From positions 1 to 53,448 of the forward strand of contig LSNO01000009.1 of assembly GCA_002082305.1 (NCBI GenBank): DNA of 53,448 bases. The letters are read 5' to 3'. The DNA comes from SAR324 cluster bacterium SAR324-CTD7B (GTDB lineage: Bacteria; SAR324; NAC60-12). Under the pieces are notes generated by a model. The model was not told where the DNA came from. It made no database searches and worked only from the letters and a program-made list of their open reading frames with translations. The stretch's first letter is position 1, and each line of letters opens with the position of its first letter. Of the stretch, positions 9,175 to 17,524 are shown in pieces. The translations under genes and the position numbers were made by a program.

Positions 9175-10014
9175 TTAGTTGTTGAAAATTTGTTTCATGG
9201 CCTTTGCTGTTTTTTCCGGACGTCCAGACACAAAAGGCAACATTTCTGCAGTTACAAAACCGTCATAACCAATCTCAGCCAATGCTTTTTTGACCGCTTC
9301 AAAATCGACATCGCCTTCAAGTAAATCCACAAAACCGTCAATTGTTCCGATGGAGCGTTTGAAATCTTTGATATGAATGCGTTTGATACGGGAGCCTAAA
9401 ATGCGAACCCATTGTTCCGGATAACCCGTCAATAAAACATTGCCCACATCAAAATAGGCACCAACATTTCTTGAATGAAACTGATCGATGAAACTCCGCA
9501 TTTCCAATGGACTCAACAAAAATTTATTCCAAACATTTTCCACCGCAATGGAGACTCCCAGTTTTTCAGCAGTCGGCGCAATTTGAAAAATAGAGTCCGT
9601 CGCTCTTTGATAACAGACATCATACGGAACCACTTCTCCGTCTGGTAAAAAGAAAACATCAACTGCACCTGGAACAAATAAATACGCGTCCGTTCCCAAC
9701 CATTTCGTGATTTGCAGAGCTTTTTTAGTGAAGTCGATAATGGATTGTCGCACCTCCGGATCGTTGGATGTTGGTGAACGCCCCCAACTTTCTCCACTGG
9801 CAACACCGGAAATTTCGAGGCCGTTTTTTTGTGCTTCTGCACAAAACGTTTCGCATTCTGCTTGAGTTGTTTTCTGAGTCAAAACTCCTTGACTCGCTAT
9901 GCACAATTCAATGCCGTCAAAACCCAATTGAGCGGCTTGTTTCATGGCATCAGCTATTGGCAAAGTCCCATCGAGACCGCCTTCAAAAATCCAATAATTT
10001 GCACTGATTTTCAT
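9175..10014 (-). CDS. Sugar phosphate isomerase/epimerase-like TIM barrel (second)
   Basis: A 279-residue paralogue-type xylose-isomerase-like barrel. Motifs are DGIELCIAS, VSIAVENVWNKFLLSP (metal Glu), VGAYFDVGN (metal Asp), IKRIHIKDFKR and FVTAEMLPF (Glu). It looks closer to the hydroxypyruvate-isomerase/ketose-epimerase branch than the 7304-8113 gene does. It lies between the transporter ATPase and the Gfo/Idh gene, on the same strand with 61 bp to the former. Two different members flanking one oxidoreductase suggests a multi-step conversion rather than duplicated housekeeping. Confidence 0.85.
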   Translation of the reverse strand: MKISANYWIFEGGLDGTLPIADAMKQAAQLGFDGIELCIASQGVLTQKTTQAECETFCAEAQKNGLEISGVASGESWGRSPTSNDPEVRQSIIDFTKKALQITKWLGTDAYLFVPGAVDVFFLPDGEVVPYDVCYQRATDSIFQIAPTAEKLGVSIAVENVWNKFLLSPLEMRSFIDQFHSRNVGAYFDVGNVLLTGYPEQWVRILGSRIKRIHIKDFKRSIGTIDGFVDLLEGDVDFEAVKKALAEIGYDGFVTAEMLPFVSGRPEKTAKAMKQIFNN

Positions 10015-10075
10015 TATCCAATTGTTCTGAGTCTCAAATTATATAAAGCAGTCGTGTAAAAAATGTTTTTTTAGA

Positions 10076-11182
10076 TCATTTTAGGATTTCGGGAACTTCG
10101 CGACGCTTCATTGCATTTCCATTAGAATCAAATACATGGAAACTGGCGGGTTTTACATCTAAATTAACAAGTTCCCCTTCACGAACATTAGCATCACCCT
10201 GAAGCATGGCACAAAAATTTGGATATTTATCGAGACTTCCATAAACCAGTGTACTGCCACCAAGGCGCTCCAGAACATCGACTTTCAACGGCAGACCTTT
10301 ACCTGTTTCAGAAAGCATCAAATCTTCAGGTCTGACTCCTACTTCAAGTTCTTCACCTTGGTTAACTTTTATGGGTTCTACAGGCAATAACTGTTTCCCA
10401 ATTGCAGGGAGTTCTACTTTTACTCCATCAGAGTCAATAGAAAGGCAGGAAGCAGTCAAGAAATTCATTTTCGGATGTCCAATAAATCCAGCAACGAATT
10501 TAGTCTTTGGATGGTGATACAAGTCCATTGGTGTTCCAAACTGCTCCAGTTTACCTTCAGAAAGGACCATAATCCGGTCTGCCATTGTCATTGCCTCAAC
10601 CTGATCATGGGTTACATAAATCATAGTTGCATTGAGACTCTTGTGAAGTTTAGATAGTTCAACACGCATCTCACCGCGCAATGCGGCATCAAGATTTGAA
10701 AGAGGTTCGTCAAAAAGAAAGACCTTCGGCTGCCTTACAATCGATCGGCCAATGGCAACACGTTGACGCTGACCTCCTGACAACTGGCCCGGTTTATGCT
10801 CGAGTCGATCGGTCAGCCGAAGAATATCTGCTGCACGCATCACCATTTCCTGTAACTTAGCCTTAGGAGTTTTTGCAACTCTAAGAGGAAATGCAATATT
10901 TTCAAAAACACTCAAATGGGGATAAAGTGCATATGACTGAAAGACCATGGAGATCCCTCGTTCAATTGGGTGCGCGGATGAAACATCGATGCCATCAATC
11001 TCAACTTCACCACTGGAAACATCTTCCAGCCCAGCAACAATTCGCAAGAGAGTCGTCTTGCCACATCCTGATGGTCCAACAAAGACAACGAATTCCTTAT
11101 CTTCAATATCGATACTTATGTCATATAGGACCTGTGAGCTGTCGAACCACTTGTTGATTGATTTTAGAGATACTGTCGCCAT
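10076..11182 (-). CDS. Sugar ABC transporter ATP-binding protein (MsmK/UgpC type)
   Basis: Cytoplasmic ATPase of the carbohydrate uptake system, 368 residues. Walker A is GPSGCGKTTLLRI near 40, the Q-loop is VFQSYALYP, the signature is LSGGQRQRVAIGRS, and Walker B is VFLFDEPLSNLD. A C-terminal TOBE domain (from about 240) is typical of CUT1 sugar importers. I chose the ATG at 11182, with AGGA 7 bases upstream, over the TTG at 11185. It follows the binding-protein gene by 77 bp. Such ATPases are sometimes shared between systems, but this one sits within the GlcNAc locus and so probably serves it. Confidence 0.93.
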   Translation of the reverse strand: MATVSLKSINKWFDSSQVLYDISIDIEDKEFVVFVGPSGCGKTTLLRIVAGLEDVSSGEVEIDGIDVSSAHPIERGISMVFQSYALYPHLSVFENIAFPLRVAKTPKAKLQEMVMRAADILRLTDRLEHKPGQLSGGQRQRVAIGRSIVRQPKVFLFDEPLSNLDAALRGEMRVELSKLHKSLNATMIYVTHDQVEAMTMADRIMVLSEGKLEQFGTPMDLYHHPKTKFVAGFIGHPKMNFLTASCLSIDSDGVKVELPAIGKQLLPVEPIKVNQGEELEVGVRPEDLMLSETGKGLPLKVDVLERLGGSTLVYGSLDKYPNFCAMLQGDANVREGELVNLDVKPASFHVFDSNGNAMKRREVPEILK

Positions 11183-11259
11183 CAAATTTTCCTAATATAA
11201 AGATTTTTTATAAAGAGGGGGGGGGAAGGCGGGGAGCCTTCTCCCGCCTTCATTTACTC

Positions 11260-12486
11260 TTACTTGAATTCTTCAAGTTCTGCAGCGGCAGTAGCAACCA
11301 AATCTGCTGCCGATCCTCCTTCACCCATTACAATTCCCTGAATCATGTTGTTCATTAAGGATTCCACGGATTTGTATTCTAAAAACATTGGCTCCGGACC
11401 ACCAGATCCAATTGAATCCACAAATACTTTCCAATAAGAACTATTGACATAATAAGGATTGTCGATAAAAGTTTCATACTTCATGATTGGCGTCAAGCCC
11501 CAACTACTATCAAGTTCGTACTGTGCATTACCGGAGGAAAGAGCCCGTGCGAGTTCCATGGCAACATCTTCGTGACCTGTTCCTTTAAAAACAGCAATTG
11601 AATCAGTAATCAGCAAAGTACCATTGTTACCGCTGGGCCCCGCAGGAATTGGGACGGCAATGGTTTTCAATGTTTTTTTGTGCTGTCCTCCACCCCATGG
11701 CCCATCAATGTACATGGCCACTTTCTCGTCATTAAAAAGATCCTTGACTTGTGATCTCTCGAATGCCGTAGGTCCTTCCTGTGCAACACTTGCTAATTTG
11801 CCATAAAACTCCAGTGTTTCAACAGTTTGAGGACTGTTCAAAGTGACTTTATTAGTGTCTGGGTCAATCACCTGCCCACCGTTACTGTAGAGATAGTTCA
11901 GGAACTGGTGCATGGTGTTATCGAAGTCTTTGGCCACAAGACCAACACCGGCAACCCCTAGCTTGTCCTTGACCGTCTTGGCCATTTGATACATGCCTTC
12001 CCAGGTATGTGGACCCACACACTGCATTCCTGCTTTTTCAATCATTCCACAGTTTATGAACAGGGCTTTAGTTGAAAATGCATGGGGGAATCCCCAGAAC
12101 TTGCCCATACTACTTACGGTTTTTAAAATGCCTGGCTGATATTTCTCCTGATCTTTTTCAGGGATCGTTACAGGCACAATCAGATTGTTTTTTCCCAACC
12201 GTTTCAGGGTCCTTGACCCCATGTAGGCCAGACTCACGGGATCACCTGCGGCTGCAAGTGTCATTGACTTGTCCTGACATGTTCCCCAGGGAACTGCTTG
12301 CATGTCAACTTTTACTCCAGGGTGACTGGCTTTGAAGGCATCAATCACCTTCTGATCAGCCGCGCGAACCTCACCTCCACACATTATAAATTTTAATTCC
12401 TGTGCCTGGACTTGGATTAAACCAGTAAGCAGGAACAAACCTGCTCCAATCAACGTGAACCGTTGCGTTTTTTTCATTATATTCAT
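11260..12486 (-). CDS. Sugar ABC transporter substrate-binding protein
   Basis: Periplasmic binding protein for the carbohydrate importer, 408 residues. It has a signal peptide (MNIMKKTQRFTLIGAGLFLL, cleavage likely after VQAQ). The mature N-terminus ELKFIMCGGEVRAADQKVID begins the first lobe of a CUT1-type binding fold, and no lipobox is seen. I chose the ATG at 12486, preceded by AAGG at 5 bases, over the longer frame from 12525. It is separated from the permease genes upstream by about 217 bp, so it may have its own promoter, as binding proteins often do. The substrate is probably GlcNAc or chitooligosaccharide, inferred from GH20, nagA and nagB nearby. Confidence 0.88.
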   Translation of the reverse strand: MNIMKKTQRFTLIGAGLFLLTGLIQVQAQELKFIMCGGEVRAADQKVIDAFKASHPGVKVDMQAVPWGTCQDKSMTLAAAGDPVSLAYMGSRTLKRLGKNNLIVPVTIPEKDQEKYQPGILKTVSSMGKFWGFPHAFSTKALFINCGMIEKAGMQCVGPHTWEGMYQMAKTVKDKLGVAGVGLVAKDFDNTMHQFLNYLYSNGGQVIDPDTNKVTLNSPQTVETLEFYGKLASVAQEGPTAFERSQVKDLFNDEKVAMYIDGPWGGGQHKKTLKTIAVPIPAGPSGNNGTLLITDSIAVFKGTGHEDVAMELARALSSGNAQYELDSSWGLTPIMKYETFIDNPYYVNSSYWKVFVDSIGSGGPEPMFLEYKSVESLMNNMIQGIVMGEGGSAADLVATAAAELEEFK

Positions 12487-12703
12487 ATTAACCTTTATTG
12501 TTTGAGTAAATGGCCCTAGGACCAAAATAATTTCACGTTTAAACCTGTTTCTATAGCGATAAAAAAAATTTTAAATCCAAACGCGTGATTAAAGAAAAAT
12601 TTCAACATTACAAATGATGAAACATTTAATATTTCTCTCTGCACCTCCTTTCTTATAAAGTCCGTTAACGGATAAACAATGAATCCCGCTGACTATACAA
12701 GAT
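12487..12703 (-). promoter_or_regulatory. Leader region upstream of the binding-protein gene
   Basis: This gap of about 217 bp holds a perfect 12-base palindrome TCCGTTAACGGA (12661-12672). It is followed on the minus strand by a near-ideal Shine-Dalgarno AAAGGAGGTG (12642-12651) that serves no annotated gene. The first ATG after it (12625) opens only a five-codon frame. The palindrome shares its GTTAAC core with repeats upstream of nagB, so it is a candidate operator. No clear -35/-10 pair was found. Confidence 0.35.
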
Positions 12704-13543
12704 TCATCCTTTGACTGCACCTTTAGTCAAACCTTTAACAAGATATTTCTGCAAAAAAAGAAAAATTATTAAAACCGGAATAATACCCACAATACTTGCT
12801 GCCATCAACTGATTCCAAATCACGCTTTGATAACCTACGAATTCGAAAATTCCTGCAGGTAAGGGCATGTATTCTCTTTTTTGGTTGAATGTGATTGCAA
12901 AAAGGAATTGCTGTGCATAAGCGCCGATGAATGACGCTACTCCTACCACAATCAGTCCTGGAACCGCAAGGGGAAGAACAACCCTCCTGAGAATATACAT
13001 TCTGGATGCACCATCAATCCATGCTGATTCCTCGAGCTCAATGGGAATTTTTTCAAGATAAGCTTTTAATAGCCATATTCCTGTTGGAACCAGAAAGGCA
13101 GCTCCGGGAACAAACATTGCGGCATAGGTGTTTAGTAAACCCATTGAGCGCAGCAATTTGTAAAGAGGAATCAGAAGCACCGCTCCCGCAAACATGTTAA
13201 CTCCAAGAAATAAACCCAGACTGATAGTTTTTCCTTTAAACTTGAATCGTGCGAAAGAATAGGCCGCCGGAATGACAAACATCATACACAGAAAAGTCGT
13301 TACAGATGCCAAAAAAACACTGTTGAAAATGTATCTTCCTAACAGAGGTACTGTTTCCCAAATATCAGAATAAGCCTGAAAAGACATGTCATCGGACCAG
13401 AACTGATAGGGTGAACGAAATAGATGTTGCAAAGGTCTCAAGGAGGCCATAAACATCTCAAAAAAAGGTAGCAACATGAATGTCAAAAAAACTGCTATTC
13501 CTAAATAAAGAAAAATTTTCTGGACAAAAGTAAATCTCTCCAT
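12704..13543 (-). CDS. Carbohydrate ABC transporter permease (MalG type)
   Basis: Inner-membrane permease of the sugar importer, 279 residues, with about six transmembrane segments. The first is near residues 12-30. The EAA loop (ESAWIDGASRMYILRRV), which contacts the ATPase, is near 190. The long N-terminal periplasmic segment between helices 1 and 2 is usual for MalG-like proteins. It starts 2 bp after the end of the MalF-like gene, so the pair is probably translated together. Confidence 0.93.
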   Translation of the reverse strand: MERFTFVQKIFLYLGIAVFLTFMLLPFFEMFMASLRPLQHLFRSPYQFWSDDMSFQAYSDIWETVPLLGRYIFNSVFLASVTTFLCMMFVIPAAYSFARFKFKGKTISLGLFLGVNMFAGAVLLIPLYKLLRSMGLLNTYAAMFVPGAAFLVPTGIWLLKAYLEKIPIELEESAWIDGASRMYILRRVVLPLAVPGLIVVGVASFIGAYAQQFLFAITFNQKREYMPLPAGIFEFVGYQSVIWNQLMAASIVGIIPVLIIFLFLQKYLVKGLTKGAVKG

Positions 13544-13545
13544 AA

Positions 13546-14469
13546 TTATTTTACTTTGAAACGTTCATTTACTTTGTTCAATAAAACAAGGTAAAGTAAT
13601 GAAAAAATAGCTAATAACATGACCACCATTAAAGCTCTAGTGGCACCGTAACCGAACTTGTAATTCGCAATTGCCATTTTGTATGTGTCAATAATCATGG
13701 TAGTAGTGGCTCCGCGTGGTCCTCCTTCAGTAAGTATCCAGATAATTTCGAAAGAGTTAAAGGTCCAAATTGCAGATAACAGTGCCATCGTTAATATCAC
13801 TGGCATTATCTGTGGAATGGTAATCCGGCGAAACCGATACCATCTTGATGCACCGTCCACATAAGCAGCCTCATACAGATCTTGTGAAACACCTTGCATG
13901 GCGGCAAGGAAAAAAACAGTTACCATGGGAGTACCTACCCAGACATCGGTTATGACTGCCGAGTAAAATGCGCTGTTTCTATAAGCTAAGAATTCAAATG
14001 GCCCATCTAGTATACCAAGATGCATCAAAACTCCGGCGAGAATACCGAAGTGACCATTATATACCCAGAGCCAACCTATACAGCCGATCGCCATCGGAAC
14101 TATCCACGGCGGCATCACAAGCACACGAAAGGCTGCCCTTCCTCTCAGTTTTACGTTTAACAACAGAGCACCAATTAACCCCAAAATCATTTTCAGACTG
14201 ACAGAAAGAAACATCCAATAAAATGTCCTGCCCACAATTCCTGGATATTTACGGTTACTAAATAATTTTTCATAATTGTAAAAGCCTATGTACTCTTCAC
14301 CGCCTAGTCCTGCGTTGGTAAATGAGAGTCGTACCGTTTCAATAAGGGGCCAACCAACAATTGTGAACAGAAAAAGAGCAGCAGGCGCAATGAGCAGCCA
14401 GGCATAGAAAGCATGGGATCTCACCAGCCTCTGCCACAATGAATTATAAGCTAAGTTCTTTGAACTCAT
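13546..14469 (-). CDS. Carbohydrate ABC transporter permease (MalF type)
   Basis: Inner-membrane partner permease, 307 residues, with about six transmembrane helices, the first at roughly residues 18-40 (AWLLIAPAALFLFTIVGWPL). The EAA motif DLYEAAYVDGASRWYRFRRI lies near 215. It lacks the large periplasmic domain of E. coli MalF, as most CUT1 homologues do. It follows the hexosaminidase gene by 26 bp on the same strand, which links uptake to oligosaccharide hydrolysis. Confidence 0.93.
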   Translation of the reverse strand: MSSKNLAYNSLWQRLVRSHAFYAWLLIAPAALFLFTIVGWPLIETVRLSFTNAGLGGEEYIGFYNYEKLFSNRKYPGIVGRTFYWMFLSVSLKMILGLIGALLLNVKLRGRAAFRVLVMPPWIVPMAIGCIGWLWVYNGHFGILAGVLMHLGILDGPFEFLAYRNSAFYSAVITDVWVGTPMVTVFFLAAMQGVSQDLYEAAYVDGASRWYRFRRITIPQIMPVILTMALLSAIWTFNSFEIIWILTEGGPRGATTTMIIDTYKMAIANYKFGYGATRALMVVMLLAIFSLLYLVLLNKVNERFKVK

Positions 14470-14495
14470 TTTGCTTTAAAAAAATTTTATGTCTT

Positions 14496-16385
14496 TCAAA
14501 CCGGTTTGTGACTTTGCCAGTCCAGTTGGTCAAATATACTTTGGAAGTGTCCGACTGCACCCAAAAATTCATTCAACTTTCTTTTCCTCCGAGGAGTAGA
14601 CCATGCTCCTTCAGAAAGTGCAAGGATTCTCGGAGCAAGCATTGATTCCATATCTCTGTCTCTAATTATTGTTTCTGACCAGAGTTCACCTTGAATCCCA
14701 ATAATCTTCTGTTCAAGTTCAGGTTCATTAACTGGAACTGGGTCCCATTCCAATGCGTCCGCCATTGAAACAAAAGCAGCCCACATCACACCAACCTCAT
14801 GCGTTTCAGAAGTATGTGCCATATCAAAATAAATGTGTTGTGCAGGACACATGACAACATCATAACCTGCTCTGGCAGCTTTCAGTCCAGGTTCTTTACC
14901 ACTCCATGAAAAGATCAGTGTGCCTTGTCCAATTCCGCCATTTTTACCTAGCCCGGCTTGTTCCCAGGCAGCAGGACGTCCTCCCGCTTCAATAACAATT
15001 CCTGCCGCGCGTCGCATGGTCCATTCTTGAACATCTTCCGTTGACTCCAAACCTTCCTGCTCTTTCAACTTATTTATGGCAGGTGATTTTTGCCACATTT
15101 TTTGTGGTAATTCATCACATCCAAGGTGAATTACTCCAAATGGAAACATGCTTATTATTTCCGGAATCACCTTATTCAGAAATTCCCAAGTTGCCGGCAT
15201 TGCCGGATTGATCGTATTTTCAACATATCCCTGAACCGATTCTTCATAGCTTTTATCTTGCTGATCTCTCAACTCCGGAATAACTTTCAGCAGCGCCTTT
15301 GCATGAGCCGGAATTTCTACTTCCGGCATAACTGATATACCCAGACTGGCAGCATGATCGATAATCCTCCTCACATCATCCGCGGAGTATGTTCCGCCTG
15401 TAGGCCCCATTCCTCCGCCAAACACTGCGGGAATGACGCAGCCATTTCCACGCATTCCGGTTTTATCGGCTAATTCCGGAAAACTTGTAAGTTCAAGTCG
15501 GAAAGACTCATCATCAATCATGTGCCAGTGAAATCGGTTCAGTTTCAAAAAAGCCATCAGATCCAGTAATCTAAGGACACTGTCCACCTTATAAAAATGT
15601 CTGGCACAGTCCAGATGCTGTCCTCTCCAGCTAAATTGAGGGAGATCCTTAATTTTCCCACATGGAATCAAGGCATTGTAGGTTTTCAGCAGCTGCAGCA
15701 GGCTGATGAGACCGTAAAAATATCCAGTGTACTGAGAGGCACGGATCTTTACTTTATCTGGCTTGATTAGCAGTTCATAACCTTCTTCCCCGAAATTTTG
15801 CTTATCTTTCTCAAAACAGACCTCAACACCGTGATTACTGAGAATTCCTTTTAAATCACATCGCTCAATTAGTGATTTAAAAGAACTAACGACTTTATTC
15901 TGGGTTTCAGAAGAGAATCCGGAAATTTTGAAACCTTCAGACAAATCGCATGTTTCAGCTTCTTGTTCCCACGAAAGAGGATGAGGTATTAAGCGGAGTG
16001 CAGGTTCTTCTGCGGAAAGCTTCTTCCTGTTCTTAGTTGTACCGTTGAGGAATTTCAACGGTTCATTGAAAACTTCTACAGTCTGACCATCTTTTAATTT
16101 CAGAAAAGTACCCATTGGCCCCCAGGAAACATTTACAGGCGCATGTCGTTCAAATACATATTTAAAGGAAAAGTTCCATTCATCACCATTCATCAGGCTT
16201 CTTGAATAATCCGGAGCCAGTTCCGCATATCCACCAAATTGATGCATCAACTTACATCCTGAAACAGCCGAACATTTTGAAAGCAGGCTGAAGCAAATTT
16301 TGAATCCATTGATTTCATCACTGCCACTATAGCAAAATCTAGCTGAAATGACTCCATCCCCATCTGTCTCTGTAATAAGTCTCAT
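14496..16385 (-). CDS. Beta-N-acetylhexosaminidase (GH20)
   Basis: Removes terminal beta-linked N-acetylhexosamine from chitooligosaccharides or glycans by substrate-assisted catalysis. The 629-residue protein has an N-terminal domain (about 1-130), a GH20b-like domain (about 130-245), then the GH20 barrel starting FSWRGQHLDCARHFY. The catalytic Asp-Glu pair is in VIHLGCDELPQKMW near 420. No signal peptide is seen at the chosen ATG, so cytoplasmic hydrolysis of imported oligosaccharide is likely. It is the first gene of the minus-strand sugar operon and diverges from nagB. Confidence 0.93.
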   Translation of the reverse strand: MRLITETDGDGVISARFCYSGSDEINGFKICFSLLSKCSAVSGCKLMHQFGGYAELAPDYSRSLMNGDEWNFSFKYVFERHAPVNVSWGPMGTFLKLKDGQTVEVFNEPLKFLNGTTKNRKKLSAEEPALRLIPHPLSWEQEAETCDLSEGFKISGFSSETQNKVVSSFKSLIERCDLKGILSNHGVEVCFEKDKQNFGEEGYELLIKPDKVKIRASQYTGYFYGLISLLQLLKTYNALIPCGKIKDLPQFSWRGQHLDCARHFYKVDSVLRLLDLMAFLKLNRFHWHMIDDESFRLELTSFPELADKTGMRGNGCVIPAVFGGGMGPTGGTYSADDVRRIIDHAASLGISVMPEVEIPAHAKALLKVIPELRDQQDKSYEESVQGYVENTINPAMPATWEFLNKVIPEIISMFPFGVIHLGCDELPQKMWQKSPAINKLKEQEGLESTEDVQEWTMRRAAGIVIEAGGRPAAWEQAGLGKNGGIGQGTLIFSWSGKEPGLKAARAGYDVVMCPAQHIYFDMAHTSETHEVGVMWAAFVSMADALEWDPVPVNEPELEQKIIGIQGELWSETIIRDRDMESMLAPRILALSEGAWSTPRRKRKLNEFLGAVGHFQSIFDQLDWQSHKPV

Positions 16386-16464
16386 CTCATCTTTCTCTGG
16401 TTTCTTTCAGTCCTGAACATCAAATACATTTTTAGAACAAAATACTGTTCAATTTGTAATCATG

Positions 16465-16492
16465 AATCTAAAATATGTCTGGACAAAGTCAA
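16465..16492 (-). promoter_or_regulatory. Candidate promoter of the hexosaminidase operon
   Basis: Minus-strand TTGACT (16487-16492) and TAGATT (16465-16470) are 16 bases apart. It lies about 80 bp upstream of the hexosaminidase start, downstream of the GTTAAC repeats. The -35 is good and the -10 is poor. Confidence 0.35.
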
Positions 16493-16534
16493 ATTAATCC
16501 TTTAAAGTCCTGCATTCTGAGCAGAATAAATAAT

Positions 16535-16576
16535 GTTAACGTTAATTTAACTACTATATCAAACGTAAATGTTAAC
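16535..16576. promoter_or_regulatory. GTTAAC repeat pair, candidate operator
   Basis: In the 232-bp divergent region between hexosaminidase and nagB, two GTTAAC hexamers (16535-16540 and 16571-16576) are spaced by 36 bp. The first is part of a perfect 10-base palindrome TTAACGTTAA (16536-16545) with a central CG, as LacI-family operators often have. The second is preceded by AAACGTAAAT. No regulator gene lies in the window. Confidence 0.4.
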
Positions 16577-16617
16577 AAAGTAAATTACAACGACATATTT
16601 TCCTACTGAAATTTAAT

Positions 16618-17400
16618 ATGGAAATACTTATTCGTGATTCCCTGGAAGCCGGTGCTGAGGTGGCCGCAAGTGTTGTCAAAAAAATTATTAATTCAAAAGA
16701 AAATCCTGTTTTGGGTTTGGCTACCGGAGGAACACCGCTCCGAATGTATCATGAATTAATCCGGATGAAAGAGTCCGGAGAATTAAGTTTCCAAAAATGT
16801 ACAACTTTCAATCTAGATGAATATGCGGGATTGCCCCGTGAAGATGAACGCTCCTATTATTATTACATGATGAACAATTTATTCGATCATCTGGATATTA
16901 ACCGGGAGCGGGTACACCTTCCGGATGGTAACGCAAAAGACCTGCGGGAGGCCTGCCGCAAATATGAACAGCAAATCAAAAACGCGGGCGGAATTGATCT
17001 GCAGGTACTCGGTATAGGTGCCAACGGCCATATCGGTTTTAACGAACCCACCGGCTCTTTTGCCTCACGCACGTGGGTAAAAATTCTCAGTGAGCAAACC
17101 ATACAGGATAATTCAATCTACTTTGACAAACTGGAGGAAGTCCCGCGCCATGTGGTGACGATGGGCATTGCCACCATCATGGAATCCCGTCATTGCCTGT
17201 TGCTGGCCAATGGTGCAAAGAAGGCAGATGCGATCCGGAAGATGATTGAGGGTCCAATTTCTGCCAGTTGTCCAGCCTCGATTCTACAGATGCATCCCCG
17301 TGTAACTGTAGTTCTTGACGAAGAGTCCGCCTATTTATTGACATTCAAAGATCATTACAAGTGGATTGAAAAAAACAAACTGGACTGGCAACGTTACTAA
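16618..17400 (+). CDS. nagB: Glucosamine-6-phosphate deaminase
   Basis: Converts glucosamine-6-phosphate to fructose-6-phosphate and ammonia, the last step of GlcNAc catabolism. The 260-residue protein is close to the E. coli length. Visible motifs are LGLATGGTPLRMYHEL (phosphate loop), TTFNLDEYAG with the catalytic Asp, and GANGHIGFNEPTGSF with the catalytic His and Glu. The start ATG lacks a clear ribosome site. It diverges from the hexosaminidase operon across shared repeats, and is followed by nagA after a 124-bp gap containing a hairpin. Confidence 0.96.
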   Translation: MEILIRDSLEAGAEVAASVVKKIINSKENPVLGLATGGTPLRMYHELIRMKESGELSFQKCTTFNLDEYAGLPREDERSYYYYMMNNLFDHLDINRERVHLPDGNAKDLREACRKYEQQIKNAGGIDLQVLGIGANGHIGFNEPTGSFASRTWVKILSEQTIQDNSIYFDKLEEVPRHVVTMGIATIMESRHCLLLANGAKKADAIRKMIEGPISASCPASILQMHPRVTVVLDEESAYLLTFKDHYKWIEKNKLDWQRY

Positions 17401-17425
17401 TAAAACAAGCATACAACAAAATACT

Positions 17426-17504
17426 AACCCTCAAATAATTCTTTACCTCCCCGGTACGGAGACACGGGACTACCGCTGTTTAGGATGATTATTTGTGGGT
17501 TTTT
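17426..17504 (+). terminator. Large hairpin between nagB and nagA with a T run
   Basis: Arms 17426-17439 and 17488-17501 pair at 13 of 14 positions around a 48-base loop, and five T residues follow (17500-17504). The loop itself holds short GC-rich complementary stretches. It may be a weak terminator or attenuator that lowers nagA relative to nagB. Confidence 0.4.
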
Positions 17505-17524
17505 AACTAAGGCAAAAGAAATAC

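Noticed and set aside
12600-12660. A short gene after the AAAGGAGGTG site
   Set aside because: The first ATG gives only five codons before a stop, and no longer frame was found. It is kept only as a leader observation.
17426-17504. A known riboswitch such as glmS between nagB and nagA
   Set aside because: I saw no glmS core, and nagB and nagA are catabolic genes. Only a stem-loop is supported.
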